DNA of 64,000 nucleotides, from NCBI GenBank assembly GCA_025934485.1, contig JAICXX010000001.1:1-64000 (forward strand), given 5' to 3'. Positions 19,010 to 30,739 of this stretch are shown here, one piece after another. The DNA is from Chitinophagaceae bacterium. Lineage in GTDB: Bacteria; Bacteroidota; Bacteroidia; Chitinophagales; Chitinophagaceae. The notes beneath the pieces are model-generated. The model was not told the origin of the DNA, did not search any database, and saw only the letters and a program-made list of their open reading frames with translations. The translations under genes were made by a program, and so were the position numbers. Each line of letters opens with the position of its first letter. Position 1 is the stretch's first letter.

Positions 19010-19095
19010 CTGAAAACGCGGTAGCGTTTTCGTCGGTACGACAGACATTAGCCTGAAAACATGACAGTGTTTTCGTCGGTACGACAGACATTAGC
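19010..19095. repeat. Two tandem 43-bp units, each with two small palindromes
   Basis: ctgaaaacgcggtagcgttttcgtcggtacgacagacattagc / ctgaaaacatgacagtgttttcgtcggtacgacagacattagc. Confidence 0.9.
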
Positions 19096-19152
19096 GCTTT
19101 GCCGGAAATGTGCTAATTTCTCAGATGCGCATTCCCGGCACATATATAGAAT

Positions 19153-22100
19153 ATGAAGAAATTCACCTTGTTGCTCGCCTTTCTTGCTGCGATCACCGGC
19201 CTCCGTGCCCAAAGTCCCGCCTATTCCACCGATTCGGCCGATCATTGGGTCGACAGTGTTTTCAAGACCCTTTCCCCCGATGAGAAGATTGCCCAGCTCA
19301 TGGTGATCCGTCTCTCCGGCATCGATCCTGCCACACATAAGGCCGTATTCTATGATACGACAGTGGAAACGGCGATCCGCAAATACAACGTGGGGGGTAT
19401 CTGTCTGTTCCAGGGCGATCCACTCACACAGGCGGCGCATATCAATTATTATCAGGACATCGCCCGCACCCCCCTCCTCTTCTGCATCGACGCGGAGAAC
19501 GGTCTGGGCATGCGTATGGACAGCGTGGCGGGGCTGCCCCGGCAGATGATGCTGGGCGCCGCCGGCGACCCCGATCTCGTCTACCGCTATGGGCGGCTGG
19601 TAGGCAGCCAGTGCAAGAGAATGGGTATCCAGGTCAACTATGCACCCGTAGTAGATATCAACAACAACCCCGATAACCCGGTGATCAACGATCGCAGTTT
19701 CGGCGAAGACAAGACGCATGTCGCCGAATATGGTGTCGCCTATATGAAGGGACTGCAGGACCTGGGCGTCATGGCCTGTGCCAAACATTTCCCCGGCCAT
19801 GGCGATGTCTCCGTCGATTCGCATTTGGATCTCCCTGTGATTACCAAGAGCAAGAAACAGTTGGACTCATTGGAGTTGTATCCCTTTCGGGCGATGTTCG
19901 ACGCCGGTGTGGGAAGCGTAATGATCGCGCATTTGTACATCCCTGCGATCGACAATACGCCTAACAGGGCCACGTCGCTCTCTTATAACAATGTGACAAA
20001 GCTGCTGCGTAAACAGCTGCACTATCGGGGCATCAGCTTCACCGACGCCCTCGAAATGAAGGGTGTCGCGAAATACTACCCTGCCGGCGATGCTTCCGTC
20101 CAGAGCCTCATTGCCGGCAACGACATGCTATGTCTGCCCGGCGACGTTGGACTGAGCCTCGGGAAGATCGATTCCGCCATCAAAGTAAAGAAGATCCGCT
20201 GGAAGGACATCGACGCCCGGGTAAAGAAAGTATTGTATGCGAAGTATACCTACGGTTTGGCGCATTGGACACCGGTAAATAAGATCAATCTGACCACCGA
20301 TCTCAACGAAGGCGTGGCCGACATGCGCCGCCAGGTTGCTACCGATGCCCTCACGCTCCTGCGCAACGACGATCCTTCCGTGTTTCCCTTGCGTCCCGTG
20401 GATGCTATGACATCGGGCAAGGCGGCGGCGGGTCTCCGGCTTTTCAGGCACAAACGGGTCGCTTATATCGGCATGGGACTTACAGAAGACAACGAATTCA
20501 GCCACAGGATGCGTACCGACTACAACGCGCACGTCTATTTCTTCGATTATAACCTCGACAGCACCAAAGCCGCCGCGGCGCTCGAGCTGCTGAGCAATCG
20601 CTATGATGCCATCGTCATCGGCTTGCATAACTATGCGCGCTTCCCCGCCCACAACTTCGCCATCAGCGCTCCTGCCACGTGGCTTCTGCAGCAGCTGCAG
20701 CAAAAAGAAAAGACCGTGACGTTTGTCTTTGGCAACCCCTATGCCATCCGCAATACGTGCGATGCGCGGGTGCTGGTCGCCTGTTATGAAGACGACGATA
20801 TCACCCAGGACGTAGCCGCCGATCTCCTCAATGGAAAGTTTGTCGCGCATGGCCACCTCCCCGTGACCGTTTGCCCCCAATGGAAGGCCGGCGCCGGCCT
20901 CACGGATTCGCTGGTCACTTTGCCCACCGTCAAACCGGCGCAGGAGGGGATGGATGCAGCCAAGCTGGACAAGATCGACGCAATTGCCGAAGAGGCCATC
21001 GCAAAGAAGGCGACGCCCGGCTGCGTCGTGCTGGTGGCGCGGCATGGCAAGATCGTTTATCACAAAGCTTTCGGTTATCTCACGTATGACAAGACGGAGC
21101 CGGTGTATAAAGAGACCATTTATGATATGGCTTCCTGCACCAAGATCTGTGCGACGACGATGGCCACGATGCGGCTGTATGATGAAGGCAAGATCGATCT
21201 GCAAAAAACGCTGGGGGATTATCTGCCCTGGGTGCGCGGCAGCGACAAGGATACGCTGAAGCTCATCGACATCATGCTGCATCAGGCGCGGCTGGTGCCC
21301 GATGTGGTGTTCTATAAGGAATGTGTCGACAGCAGCAAGGAACAGTATCCTCTTCCCTGGATCTTCTCGACGAAGGCCGACAGTACGCATGGGGTGCGTG
21401 TCGCCGAGAACCTGTATCTGCGTAACGACTGGCGGGACACTATGTGTCTGCGCATCGTGCAAAGCAAGCTGATGCCGCCGCACAAGTACATCTATAGCGA
21501 CAACGATTTCATCTTGATGGGGCTCATTGTCGAGAAGGTGACGGGGATGACGCTGGATCAATATGTGAAAACAACGTTTTATGATCCGCTCGGGATGACG
21601 TCTACCGGCTTCCTGCCCCGCAATCGTTTCCCGCTCGGCCGCATCGCCCCGACTGCCGACGAGCCCATCTTCCGTCACCAGCTGATCCGCGGGGATGTCC
21701 ATGACCCCGGTTCGGCGATGTTCGGTGGGGTGTGCGGACACGCCGGGTTGTTTAGCGATGCCTATGACCTCGCCGTTCTGGCGCAGATGTTGCTCGATGG
21801 TGGCTCGCTCAACGGGCAGTCGTTCATTAAAAAGTCTACGATCGATTACTTTACCGATTATCATAGCGACATCAGTCGTCGTGGGATAGGCTGGGACAAA
21901 CCGGAGAAAGACAATGCCACTCGTCGCGAACCTTATCCGTGCCTGTCCGCCTCGCCGCTGACTTTTGGGCACACCGGATTTACGGGCACTTGTGTGTGGG
22001 TCGATCCGAAATATGATCTTACGTTCATTTTTTTGTCCAATCGGGTGAACCCTATCGAGAACGATCCCTGGTTATCCCGGCTCAACATCCGCGGTCGCAT

Positions 22101-22197
22101 ACAGGAGACCGTCTATCAGAGCATGGGCGTCGATACTCGCGCCAACACGAAAGCCCCCGTGCCGGAGAAGAAAAAGAAACACCACAAGAGGCATTGA
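19153..22197 (+). CDS. Bifunctional GH3 (NagZ-type) beta-N-acetylhexosaminidase fused to a class C beta-lactamase-like serine hydrolase
   Basis: GH3: KHFPGHGDVSVDSHLDLP, FTDALEMKGV; serine hydrolase: SCTK, YSDNDFILMG, HTGFTGTCVWVDP; signal peptide. Confidence 0.92.
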   Translation: MKKFTLLLAFLAAITGLRAQSPAYSTDSADHWVDSVFKTLSPDEKIAQLMVIRLSGIDPATHKAVFYDTTVETAIRKYNVGGICLFQGDPLTQAAHINYYQDIARTPLLFCIDAENGLGMRMDSVAGLPRQMMLGAAGDPDLVYRYGRLVGSQCKRMGIQVNYAPVVDINNNPDNPVINDRSFGEDKTHVAEYGVAYMKGLQDLGVMACAKHFPGHGDVSVDSHLDLPVITKSKKQLDSLELYPFRAMFDAGVGSVMIAHLYIPAIDNTPNRATSLSYNNVTKLLRKQLHYRGISFTDALEMKGVAKYYPAGDASVQSLIAGNDMLCLPGDVGLSLGKIDSAIKVKKIRWKDIDARVKKVLYAKYTYGLAHWTPVNKINLTTDLNEGVADMRRQVATDALTLLRNDDPSVFPLRPVDAMTSGKAAAGLRLFRHKRVAYIGMGLTEDNEFSHRMRTDYNAHVYFFDYNLDSTKAAAALELLSNRYDAIVIGLHNYARFPAHNFAISAPATWLLQQLQQKEKTVTFVFGNPYAIRNTCDARVLVACYEDDDITQDVAADLLNGKFVAHGHLPVTVCPQWKAGAGLTDSLVTLPTVKPAQEGMDAAKLDKIDAIAEEAIAKKATPGCVVLVARHGKIVYHKAFGYLTYDKTEPVYKETIYDMASCTKICATTMATMRLYDEGKIDLQKTLGDYLPWVRGSDKDTLKLIDIMLHQARLVPDVVFYKECVDSSKEQYPLPWIFSTKADSTHGVRVAENLYLRNDWRDTMCLRIVQSKLMPPHKYIYSDNDFILMGLIVEKVTGMTLDQYVKTTFYDPLGMTSTGFLPRNRFPLGRIAPTADEPIFRHQLIRGDVHDPGSAMFGGVCGHAGLFSDAYDLAVLAQMLLDGGSLNGQSFIKKSTIDYFTDYHSDISRRGIGWDKPEKDNATRREPYPCLSASPLTFGHTGFTGTCVWVDPKYDLTFIFLSNRVNPIENDPWLSRLNIRGRIQETVYQSMGVDTRANTKAPVPEKKKKHHKRH

Positions 22198-22229
22198 TGA
22201 TCGCGTACTCACGCGCAAGATATTTGCAC

Positions 22230-22264
22230 AGAGAGCCACTACTTCGTTAGTGGCTCTCTTTTTT
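22230..22264 (+). terminator. Rho-independent terminator after the GH3/beta-lactamase gene
   Basis: AGAGAGCCACTA-cttcgt-TAGTGGCTCTCT followed by a T run. Confidence 0.88.
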
Positions 22265-22355
22265 CCCCAGAACCGCGCTCAACCAATGATGGTCCAAAAA
22301 GACGGACGCGTAAACCCTCCAGAAGTCCTCAAACGCATGGGAAGAATAGACTAAA

Positions 22356-23261
22356 TTATTTCGATGCCTTTTTCGCAACACCCGCCTTCGGCGCTCTTGA
22401 TCTCTTTGCACCCTTGGCCGCACTTGCAGGCACGCTCTTCTTCGCCACACGCGTCTTAGCGGTCGATCCGGCCGGAGTTTTCGAGGCGCGCGTGTTAGCG
22501 GGCCCCGATGAGGTGGTGGACTTTATGCGAAGCGAGGGATCCACGGCTGTCGCACCGTCTCGCGTTAGCTTCAGCACAGGCAGCCTGGCCTCGGGACCAG
22601 CGCCGCCGGTCGCAGTCGAATGTCCATAATTCTTTGCAAAATATTTACAGGCCTGTTGCAGTCCGCACTCGGGACATTTAGGTGTCCGGGCCACGCAAAC
22701 ATAGCGGCCGTGCAGGATGAGCCAGTGATGCGCAATATGTACCTGTTCTGTGGGGATAAACTCCAGCAGCTGCTTTTCCGCGGCGAGCGGGGTCTTGGCA
22801 TTTACTGTGAGCCCAATGCGCGCGGAGACGCGGAAGACATGCGTGTCAACCGCCATATTGGGCTGGTTGTCGACCACGGAAGTGATGACATTTGCCGTCT
22901 TGCGACCGACGCCGGGCAGCTGCACAAGCTCGTCTACGGTGAGGGGTATCTCGCCGTGAAATTTTTCCACAAGCATTTGGGCCATGCCGATAAGATGCCT
23001 GGTCTTGTTGTTGGGATAGGAGATACTCTTGATCAGTGGGAACAAGTCGTCGAAACCGGCCCTGGCAAGCGCATAGACATCGGGATAATCCGCGAAGATC
23101 GCGGGAGTCGTCATGTTGACGCGTTTGTCCGTACATTGAGCGGACAGGATAACCGCTACCAGTAACTGATAGGGACTGTCGTACAACAATTCAGTCTCGG
23201 CGTCCGGGTTGTGTGTGCTGAAATAATCCAGTACGAATTGATAGCGTTCCTTTCTGGTCAT
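22356..23261 (-). CDS. nth: Endonuclease III with a long basic C-terminal tail
   Basis: LPGVGRKTANVITSV HhH, VDTHVFRVSARIGL, Fe-S ligands C-x6-C-x2-C-x5-C (CVARTPKCPECGLQQAC); Lys/Ala/Ser/Thr-rich tail. Confidence 0.95.
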   Translation of the reverse strand: MTRKERYQFVLDYFSTHNPDAETELLYDSPYQLLVAVILSAQCTDKRVNMTTPAIFADYPDVYALARAGFDDLFPLIKSISYPNNKTRHLIGMAQMLVEKFHGEIPLTVDELVQLPGVGRKTANVITSVVDNQPNMAVDTHVFRVSARIGLTVNAKTPLAAEKQLLEFIPTEQVHIAHHWLILHGRYVCVARTPKCPECGLQQACKYFAKNYGHSTATGGAGPEARLPVLKLTRDGATAVDPSLRIKSTTSSGPANTRASKTPAGSTAKTRVAKKSVPASAAKGAKRSRAPKAGVAKKASK

Positions 23262-23299
23262 GGGGCCATGAAGGTACGTCAGATGCAGTGTACTCGTAC

Positions 23300-23554
23300 T
23301 TAGTGGTGTTCGATAGATTCAGATTCCTGTACAGCAGGAGCTGTTTTCCGGGCATAATTCAAAACACGCATGACAACTTCCATGCGGGGGGCTACTGTAA
23401 CTGTATCTAACGTATTATGTGAAGATCGTAAAACCTCCAATTTTTCGCGCAACATCCAGTCCTCCTTTAGCGCAGCCTCGATCGCTAAAGTCAACTCGGG
23501 GGAAGACTCTTTATACAAATACCGCAAAAGATCCTCCGGTGTAAAGAGTGTCAT
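23300..23554 (-). CDS. Conserved-looking hypothetical protein, about 84 aa
   Basis: MTLFTPEDLLRYLYKESSPELTLAIEAALKEDWMLREKLEVLRSSHNTLD..., reads as a globular helical protein. Confidence 0.65.
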   Translation of the reverse strand: MTLFTPEDLLRYLYKESSPELTLAIEAALKEDWMLREKLEVLRSSHNTLDTVTVAPRMEVVMRVLNYARKTAPAVQESESIEHH

Positions 23555-23778
23555 AGGCAAAACCATTTAATGTCCTAATATTGTCCGAAGCAAGTAAAAG
23601 TGAAACGTCCGTTATAAAAACGGGATTCAAGCACTGTTATTGTTCGGTGCCTTAATAAATGTTCAGTCGGGACAATTGGATTGGGCGGAACATGCGTTCG
23701 CCATCTTTTTAGCTATAAAGGGAGCGTACTGGGTAACTGTATGACAATCAATGCTGCGCCGTGGGTCTTTGGAAGACA

Positions 23779-24096
23779 CTAGCGCGTCTTCGGTCCACTG
23801 CCTTCTTTAATCAGGAAGAGGTCTTCGTTATCTCGCTTCATGAGGTACTTTTCCCGCGCATATTTCTCGAGCAATGCCGGGTTCGTCTTCAGCTGATCCA
23901 GTTCTTTTTGTGTAACCGCAATCTGCTGTTCATAATACTGTTTGCTTTTCTCCAGTTTTATGAGTTCCGCACGCTCCCGGAAATGACTCGTGATGAAGTC
24001 CCGGTTATCAAAGAACATAACCCACACAACAAAACCAACCGTTGTGAGGAAGTATTTGTTCTTTAGCCAGCCCGGAATTCGCGTTAAAACCCTCAT
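23779..24096 (-). CDS. Septum formation initiator family protein (FtsB/DivIC-like)
   Basis: N-terminal TM plus coiled coil (RAELIKLEKSKQYYEQQIAVTQKELDQLKTNPALLEKYAREKYLMKRDNEDLFLI). Confidence 0.88.
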   Translation of the reverse strand: MRVLTRIPGWLKNKYFLTTVGFVVWVMFFDNRDFITSHFRERAELIKLEKSKQYYEQQIAVTQKELDQLKTNPALLEKYAREKYLMKRDNEDLFLIKEGSGPKTR

Positions 24097-24099
24097 AAA

Positions 24100-24195
24100 A
24101 TCTAATTTCTGCCTTCGGCCGCCGCCTTACGGCGACGATCTAATTTCTGCCTTCGGCCGCCGCCTTACGGCGACGATCTAATTTCTGCCTTCGGT
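24100..24195. repeat. 38-bp tandem repeat, about 2.5 copies
   Basis: atctaatttctgccttcggccgccgccttacggcgacg at 24100-24137 and 24138-24175, then a partial third copy. Confidence 0.93.
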
Positions 24196-24218
24196 CAGCC
24201 GGCCCGGTGGCCGGCCAG

Positions 24219-24250
24219 GAAAAAAGCCGCGGGTGTTTTAAGCCCGCGGC
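24219..24250 (-). terminator. Rho-independent terminator downstream of eno
   Basis: On the minus strand GCCGCGGG-cttaaaaca-CCCGCGGC followed by TTTTTT. Confidence 0.85.
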
Positions 24251-24264
24251 AACTAATCTACAAC

Positions 24265-26468
<2,204 letters not shown>

Positions 26469-26506
26469 TGCTTGGATTTTTTGGTGCCGGACGCGAAGGT
26501 AGCGTT

Positions 26507-28027
26507 TTAAGTGGTTGGCGTCTTGTTAGAAATATAGATGGCGCCGACGATCACACATACCGCAGCTACGCCCATGGGGTACCAGAGCCCCGCCAGGGGA
26601 TCACCCGGTTGCCTGGCCACGAGCAGGGTAGCAACAAACGGCGTCAGGGCGCCAAAGATGCCATTGCCGATATGATAGGGCAGGGAGATCGACGTATAGC
26701 GGATATGCGCCGGGAACAGCTCGACCAGGAAGGCGGCGATAGGGCCATAAACCATGGCGATAAAAAAGATCAGCAGGAAAAGGATACCGACCATCTTCCA
26801 GTAGTCGGCGCCGCTCACCTTGTGGCTCACGGTGACCACGGGTTTCGTTACCGGCGTCGTGCCGCTGGCATAGATGGTGTCGGTAGAACTTTGCGTCACG
26901 GTGAGCCCGCCATCGTAATGCGAGATGGTGTTTGAGGTATGAAGGATATCTTTGGTTTTATCGATAAAAGTGACGGTCGACACGATCTCCTTTTGCGTCG
27001 TGAACTCGGTCCGCCCCTGTGTGCCTGGAATCGTCAGCAGCCCCCGGAACAAAAAGGGATAGGACACGATCGCCAGCAGCATCCCCGCGAGCATGATCCA
27101 TTTCCGGCCGATCTTGTCGCTCCAGGCACCAAACAGGATAAAAAAGGGCAGGGCCACCAGGATCGCCACGAGCAGCATGCTCTTCGTCTGATCGAAATCG
27201 AGCTGACAGGTATTCTGCAGAAACACCTGGGTATAGAACTGACCGGCATAGAAGACCACGCCCTGGCCCATAGTAGCACCAAAAAGGGCCAGCAGGACGA
27301 ATTTCAGGTTGGTTTTACGGCCAAAGCTCTCGGCCAGCGGATTTGGGGAGAGGCGTCCCTCCGTCTTCAGCCGTTCGAAGACGGGCGATTCCTGTAGCTT
27401 ACGCCGGACATATACGGAGAAGACCACGAGCACAATGGAGAGTAGAAAGGGAATGCGCCAGCCCCAGGCGTTGAATTTTTCCAGGCTCCGGGCCTGGTCG
27501 CTATCCAGACCATGCTGGACCAAAAGGATGACGCCGAGGCTTAAGAGCAGCCCTACTGTGGCCGTGGCCTGTATCCAGGAGGTATATAGCCCGAGCCGGC
27601 CCTCAGGGACATGCTCCGCGACGAAAGTGGCGGCGCCGCCAAACTCTCCGCCCAGCGCAAGGCCCTGCACCACCCTCAGGAGGAGCACCAGGAGCGGAGC
27701 TGCGAAACCGATCTGCGAATAGCCGGGGATCAGCCCTATGGCGCAGGTCGATCCGCCCATGATGATCATGGTGAGCACAAAAGCATGCTTACGGCCGGCG
27801 AGATCACCGAGGCGGCCAAAGACCAGTGCCCCAAAGGGGCGGGCGATAAACCCTACGGCAAAGGTCGCCAGCGTCGACAGCAGGGCCGCCGTCGGGTTCG
27901 AATGCGGATAGAACTGGCTGGCAAGGACTGTTGCCAGGCTGCCGTAAATACAGAAGTCATACCACTCGATGAGTGTTCCTAACGACGAGGCAACAATGAC
28001 CTTGCGGATGTCTTTTGGCCGGCTCAT
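26507..28027 (-). CDS. MFS transporter, metabolite:H+ symporter (ProP/ShiA-like) family
   Basis: VIVASSLGTLIEWYDFCIYGSLA, RPFGALVFGRLGDLAGRKHAFVLTM, LGGEFGGAATFVAEHVP. Confidence 0.92.
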   Translation of the reverse strand: MSRPKDIRKVIVASSLGTLIEWYDFCIYGSLATVLASQFYPHSNPTAALLSTLATFAVGFIARPFGALVFGRLGDLAGRKHAFVLTMIIMGGSTCAIGLIPGYSQIGFAAPLLVLLLRVVQGLALGGEFGGAATFVAEHVPEGRLGLYTSWIQATATVGLLLSLGVILLVQHGLDSDQARSLEKFNAWGWRIPFLLSIVLVVFSVYVRRKLQESPVFERLKTEGRLSPNPLAESFGRKTNLKFVLLALFGATMGQGVVFYAGQFYTQVFLQNTCQLDFDQTKSMLLVAILVALPFFILFGAWSDKIGRKWIMLAGMLLAIVSYPFLFRGLLTIPGTQGRTEFTTQKEIVSTVTFIDKTKDILHTSNTISHYDGGLTVTQSSTDTIYASGTTPVTKPVVTVSHKVSGADYWKMVGILFLLIFFIAMVYGPIAAFLVELFPAHIRYTSISLPYHIGNGIFGALTPFVATLLVARQPGDPLAGLWYPMGVAAVCVIVGAIYISNKTPTT

Positions 28028-28107
28028 GCGCCAAAACTATTGCGAATTTGATAAAATGCTTTAAAATTGTAACCTTAATGGCCTTTTTACCACTTTAACT
28101 AACGATT

Positions 28108-28695
28108 ATGACCACTCCTCCCGTTGTCGCTGCCAGCAAGGACGGCCTCGCCAATCCTGCACCGTTGGGCCTATGTGCCTTCGGTACCACCACCGTATTG
28201 TTGAATTTGCACAATGCCGGTGTCTTTGAGATCAACTCCATGATTTTAGCGATGGGTATTTTCTATGGTGGGATCGCCCAGGTAATCGCCGGCGTCATCG
28301 AAGCCAAGAAGAACAATACCTTTGGGCTGACGGCCTTCACGTCTTATGGGCTGTTCTGGCTATCGCTGGTCGCGCTGATCGTAATGCCGAAAATGGGCTG
28401 GATACCCGGTCCGTCCGAAGGTGGCATGGTTGCCTATTTGATTATCTGGGGGCTGTTCACTTTATTGCTTTTCTTCGGAACTTTGAAGCTAAGCCGCGCC
28501 CTGCAATTTGTTTTTGCCACGTTGACGATCTTGTTCTTTTTGCTGGCGCTGGGCGACGCCACGGGGAATGATACGATCAAACATGTTGCCGGCTACGAGG
28601 GGATCATCTGCGGGGCATCGGCCATCTATACGGGTATTGCCGGCTTGCTGAATGAGATGTATGGACGGGTGGTAATGCCCATTGGGAGCGTTTAA
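28108..28695 (+). CDS. satP: Acetate uptake transporter, GPR1/FUN34/YaaH (SatP) family
   Basis: [59 protein letters not shown]; six TM segments; adjacent to acs. Confidence 0.93.
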   Translation: MTTPPVVAASKDGLANPAPLGLCAFGTTTVLLNLHNAGVFEINSMILAMGIFYGGIAQVIAGVIEAKKNNTFGLTAFTSYGLFWLSLVALIVMPKMGWIPGPSEGGMVAYLIIWGLFTLLLFFGTLKLSRALQFVFATLTILFFLLALGDATGNDTIKHVAGYEGIICGASAIYTGIAGLLNEMYGRVVMPIGSV

Positions 28696-28717
28696 AAAAA
28701 TTCTAATATAAAAAAAG

Positions 28718-30631
28718 ATGAGCTATCCTTACCAGATCAAAACACCGGAAGAGTATCGTTCGGCCTATCAAAAAAACGTTTCCGATCCCGAAGGGTTCTG
28801 GGCGGACATCGCTAAGACTTTCTCCTGGCGCCGCCCCTGGGACAAGGTGCTGGAGTGGAATTTCAAGGAGCCTAACGTCAAGTGGTTCATCGGGGGACAG
28901 CTAAATATCACCGAGAACTGTCTCGACCGGCATCTGGCGGCCAAAGGCGACACGCCTGCCATCATCTGGGAGCCCAACAATCCCGACGAGCACTACCGCG
29001 TCCTGAGCTATAAGGAGCTGCATTTTAAGGTCTGCCAGTTCGCCAATGTCCTCCGGAACAACGGTGCCAAAAAAGGCGACCGCGTATGTATCTATATGCC
29101 AATGGTGCCTGAGCTGGCCATCGCGGTGCTGGCTTGCGCCCGTATCGGCGTTATTCATTCCGTGGTCTTTGGCGGCTTTTCGGCTCAGAGCATTGCGGAC
29201 CGCATCCAGGACGCCCAGTGCAATCTCGTGATCACCTCCGACGGCGCCTATCGTGGCGGCAAGGATATCCCGCTGAAATCGGTGATCGATGACGCGCTGG
29301 TACGATGCCCCAGCGTCAAAAGGGTGATCGTGCTGACCCGCACCCGTGTCGCCGTGAGCATGATCAAGGGCCGCGACGTATGGTGGGAAGACGAGATCCG
29401 CAAGGTCGAGACGCAAGGCAACCCCACCTGTCCGGTCGAGGTGATGGATGCGGAAGATCCGCTGTTCATTCTTTATACCTCCGGCTCTACCGGCAAACCC
29501 AAAGGGGTCGTACACACCTGCGGGGGCTATATGGTCTTCACCAACTACAGTTTCGTCAATGTATTTCAATATAAACCCGGCGAGGTCTATTTCTGTACCG
29601 CGGACATCGGCTGGATCACGGGACATAGCTATATCGTCTATGGTCCGCTGAGCGCCGGCGCGACTACGTTGATGTTCGAAGGCATTCCCACCTATCCCGA
29701 TGCGGGAAGGTTTTGGGATGTAGTGGACAAGTTTAAGGTCAATATCCTCTATACGGCGCCTACGGCCATCCGCAGCCTCATGGGCTTTGGTCTGGACTTC
29801 GTGAAGAATAAGGATCTGAGCTCGCTTCGGGTACTCGGCACTGTGGGTGAACCCATCAACGAAGAGGCCTGGCATTGGTATCATGACAATATCGGCAAGG
29901 GCCGCTGTCCCATCGTCGATACGTGGTGGCAAACGGAGACCGGCGGCATCCTGATCTCCAACCTGGCCGGCGTGACGCCCGAGAAACCGGCGCATGCGAC
30001 CCTACCGCTGCCCGGCGTGCAGCCCGTGCTGGTGGACGAGCAGGGAAAAGAATTAGAAGGCAACGGAGTCAGCGGCAACCTTTGTATTAAATTCCCGTGG
30101 CCGTCGATCATCCGGACCACTTATGGTGACCACGAACGTTGTCGGACGACCTATTTTGCTACTTATCCCAATCTGTATTTCACCGGTGATGGAGCTTTGC
30201 GTGACTCGGACGGAAATTACCGCATCACGGGCCGCGTCGACGATGTCCTCAATGTCAGCGGACACCGCATAGGAACAGCCGAGGTGGAGAACGCCATCAA
30301 TATGCACACGGGTGTTGTGGAAAGTGCGGTGGTGGGGTATCCGCACGATATTAAAGGGCAGGGCATCTATGCTTACGTGATCTTCAGTGGTAATAAAACG
30401 GACGATGAATCAATCCGCAAGGATATCATCCAGACCGTGGCGCGCATCATCGGCCCTATTGCCAAGCCTGACAAGATCCAGCTGGTCAACGGTCTGCCCA
30501 AGACCCGCAGCGGCAAGATCATGCGTCGCATCCTGCGCAAGATCGCGGAGGGCGAAATACAAAATCTGGGTGATACGACTACGTTGCTTGATCCGGCTGT
30601 TGTCGAAGAGATCAAGAGCGGGAGGCTGTAA
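28718..30631 (+). CDS. acs: Acetate--CoA ligase
   Basis: ILYTSGSTGKPKGVVHT, DTWWQTETGGI, LPKTRSGKIMRRILRKIA. Confidence 0.98.
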   Translation: MSYPYQIKTPEEYRSAYQKNVSDPEGFWADIAKTFSWRRPWDKVLEWNFKEPNVKWFIGGQLNITENCLDRHLAAKGDTPAIIWEPNNPDEHYRVLSYKELHFKVCQFANVLRNNGAKKGDRVCIYMPMVPELAIAVLACARIGVIHSVVFGGFSAQSIADRIQDAQCNLVITSDGAYRGGKDIPLKSVIDDALVRCPSVKRVIVLTRTRVAVSMIKGRDVWWEDEIRKVETQGNPTCPVEVMDAEDPLFILYTSGSTGKPKGVVHTCGGYMVFTNYSFVNVFQYKPGEVYFCTADIGWITGHSYIVYGPLSAGATTLMFEGIPTYPDAGRFWDVVDKFKVNILYTAPTAIRSLMGFGLDFVKNKDLSSLRVLGTVGEPINEEAWHWYHDNIGKGRCPIVDTWWQTETGGILISNLAGVTPEKPAHATLPLPGVQPVLVDEQGKELEGNGVSGNLCIKFPWPSIIRTTYGDHERCRTTYFATYPNLYFTGDGALRDSDGNYRITGRVDDVLNVSGHRIGTAEVENAINMHTGVVESAVVGYPHDIKGQGIYAYVIFSGNKTDDESIRKDIIQTVARIIGPIAKPDKIQLVNGLPKTRSGKIMRRILRKIAEGEIQNLGDTTTLLDPAVVEEIKSGRL

Positions 30632-30739
30632 TTGATCGCGGTCGGCGCGACAATGCTGCGTCGGCCGCTTTAGGCGCTGATAGCTTTATTCATTTGCAGC
30701 CAGGTCGCGAAGTCGGTCTCCTTTCTTGGCATGAAAGCG

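Noticed and set aside
20128-21972. 614-aa minus-strand ORF opposite the GH3/beta-lactamase gene
   Set aside because: Fully antisense to a gene with clear catalytic motifs; long antisense frames are expected in GC-rich coding DNA and the translation shows no domain.
28901-29995. 364-aa minus-strand ORF opposite acs
   Set aside because: Antisense shadow; acs on the plus strand is unambiguous.
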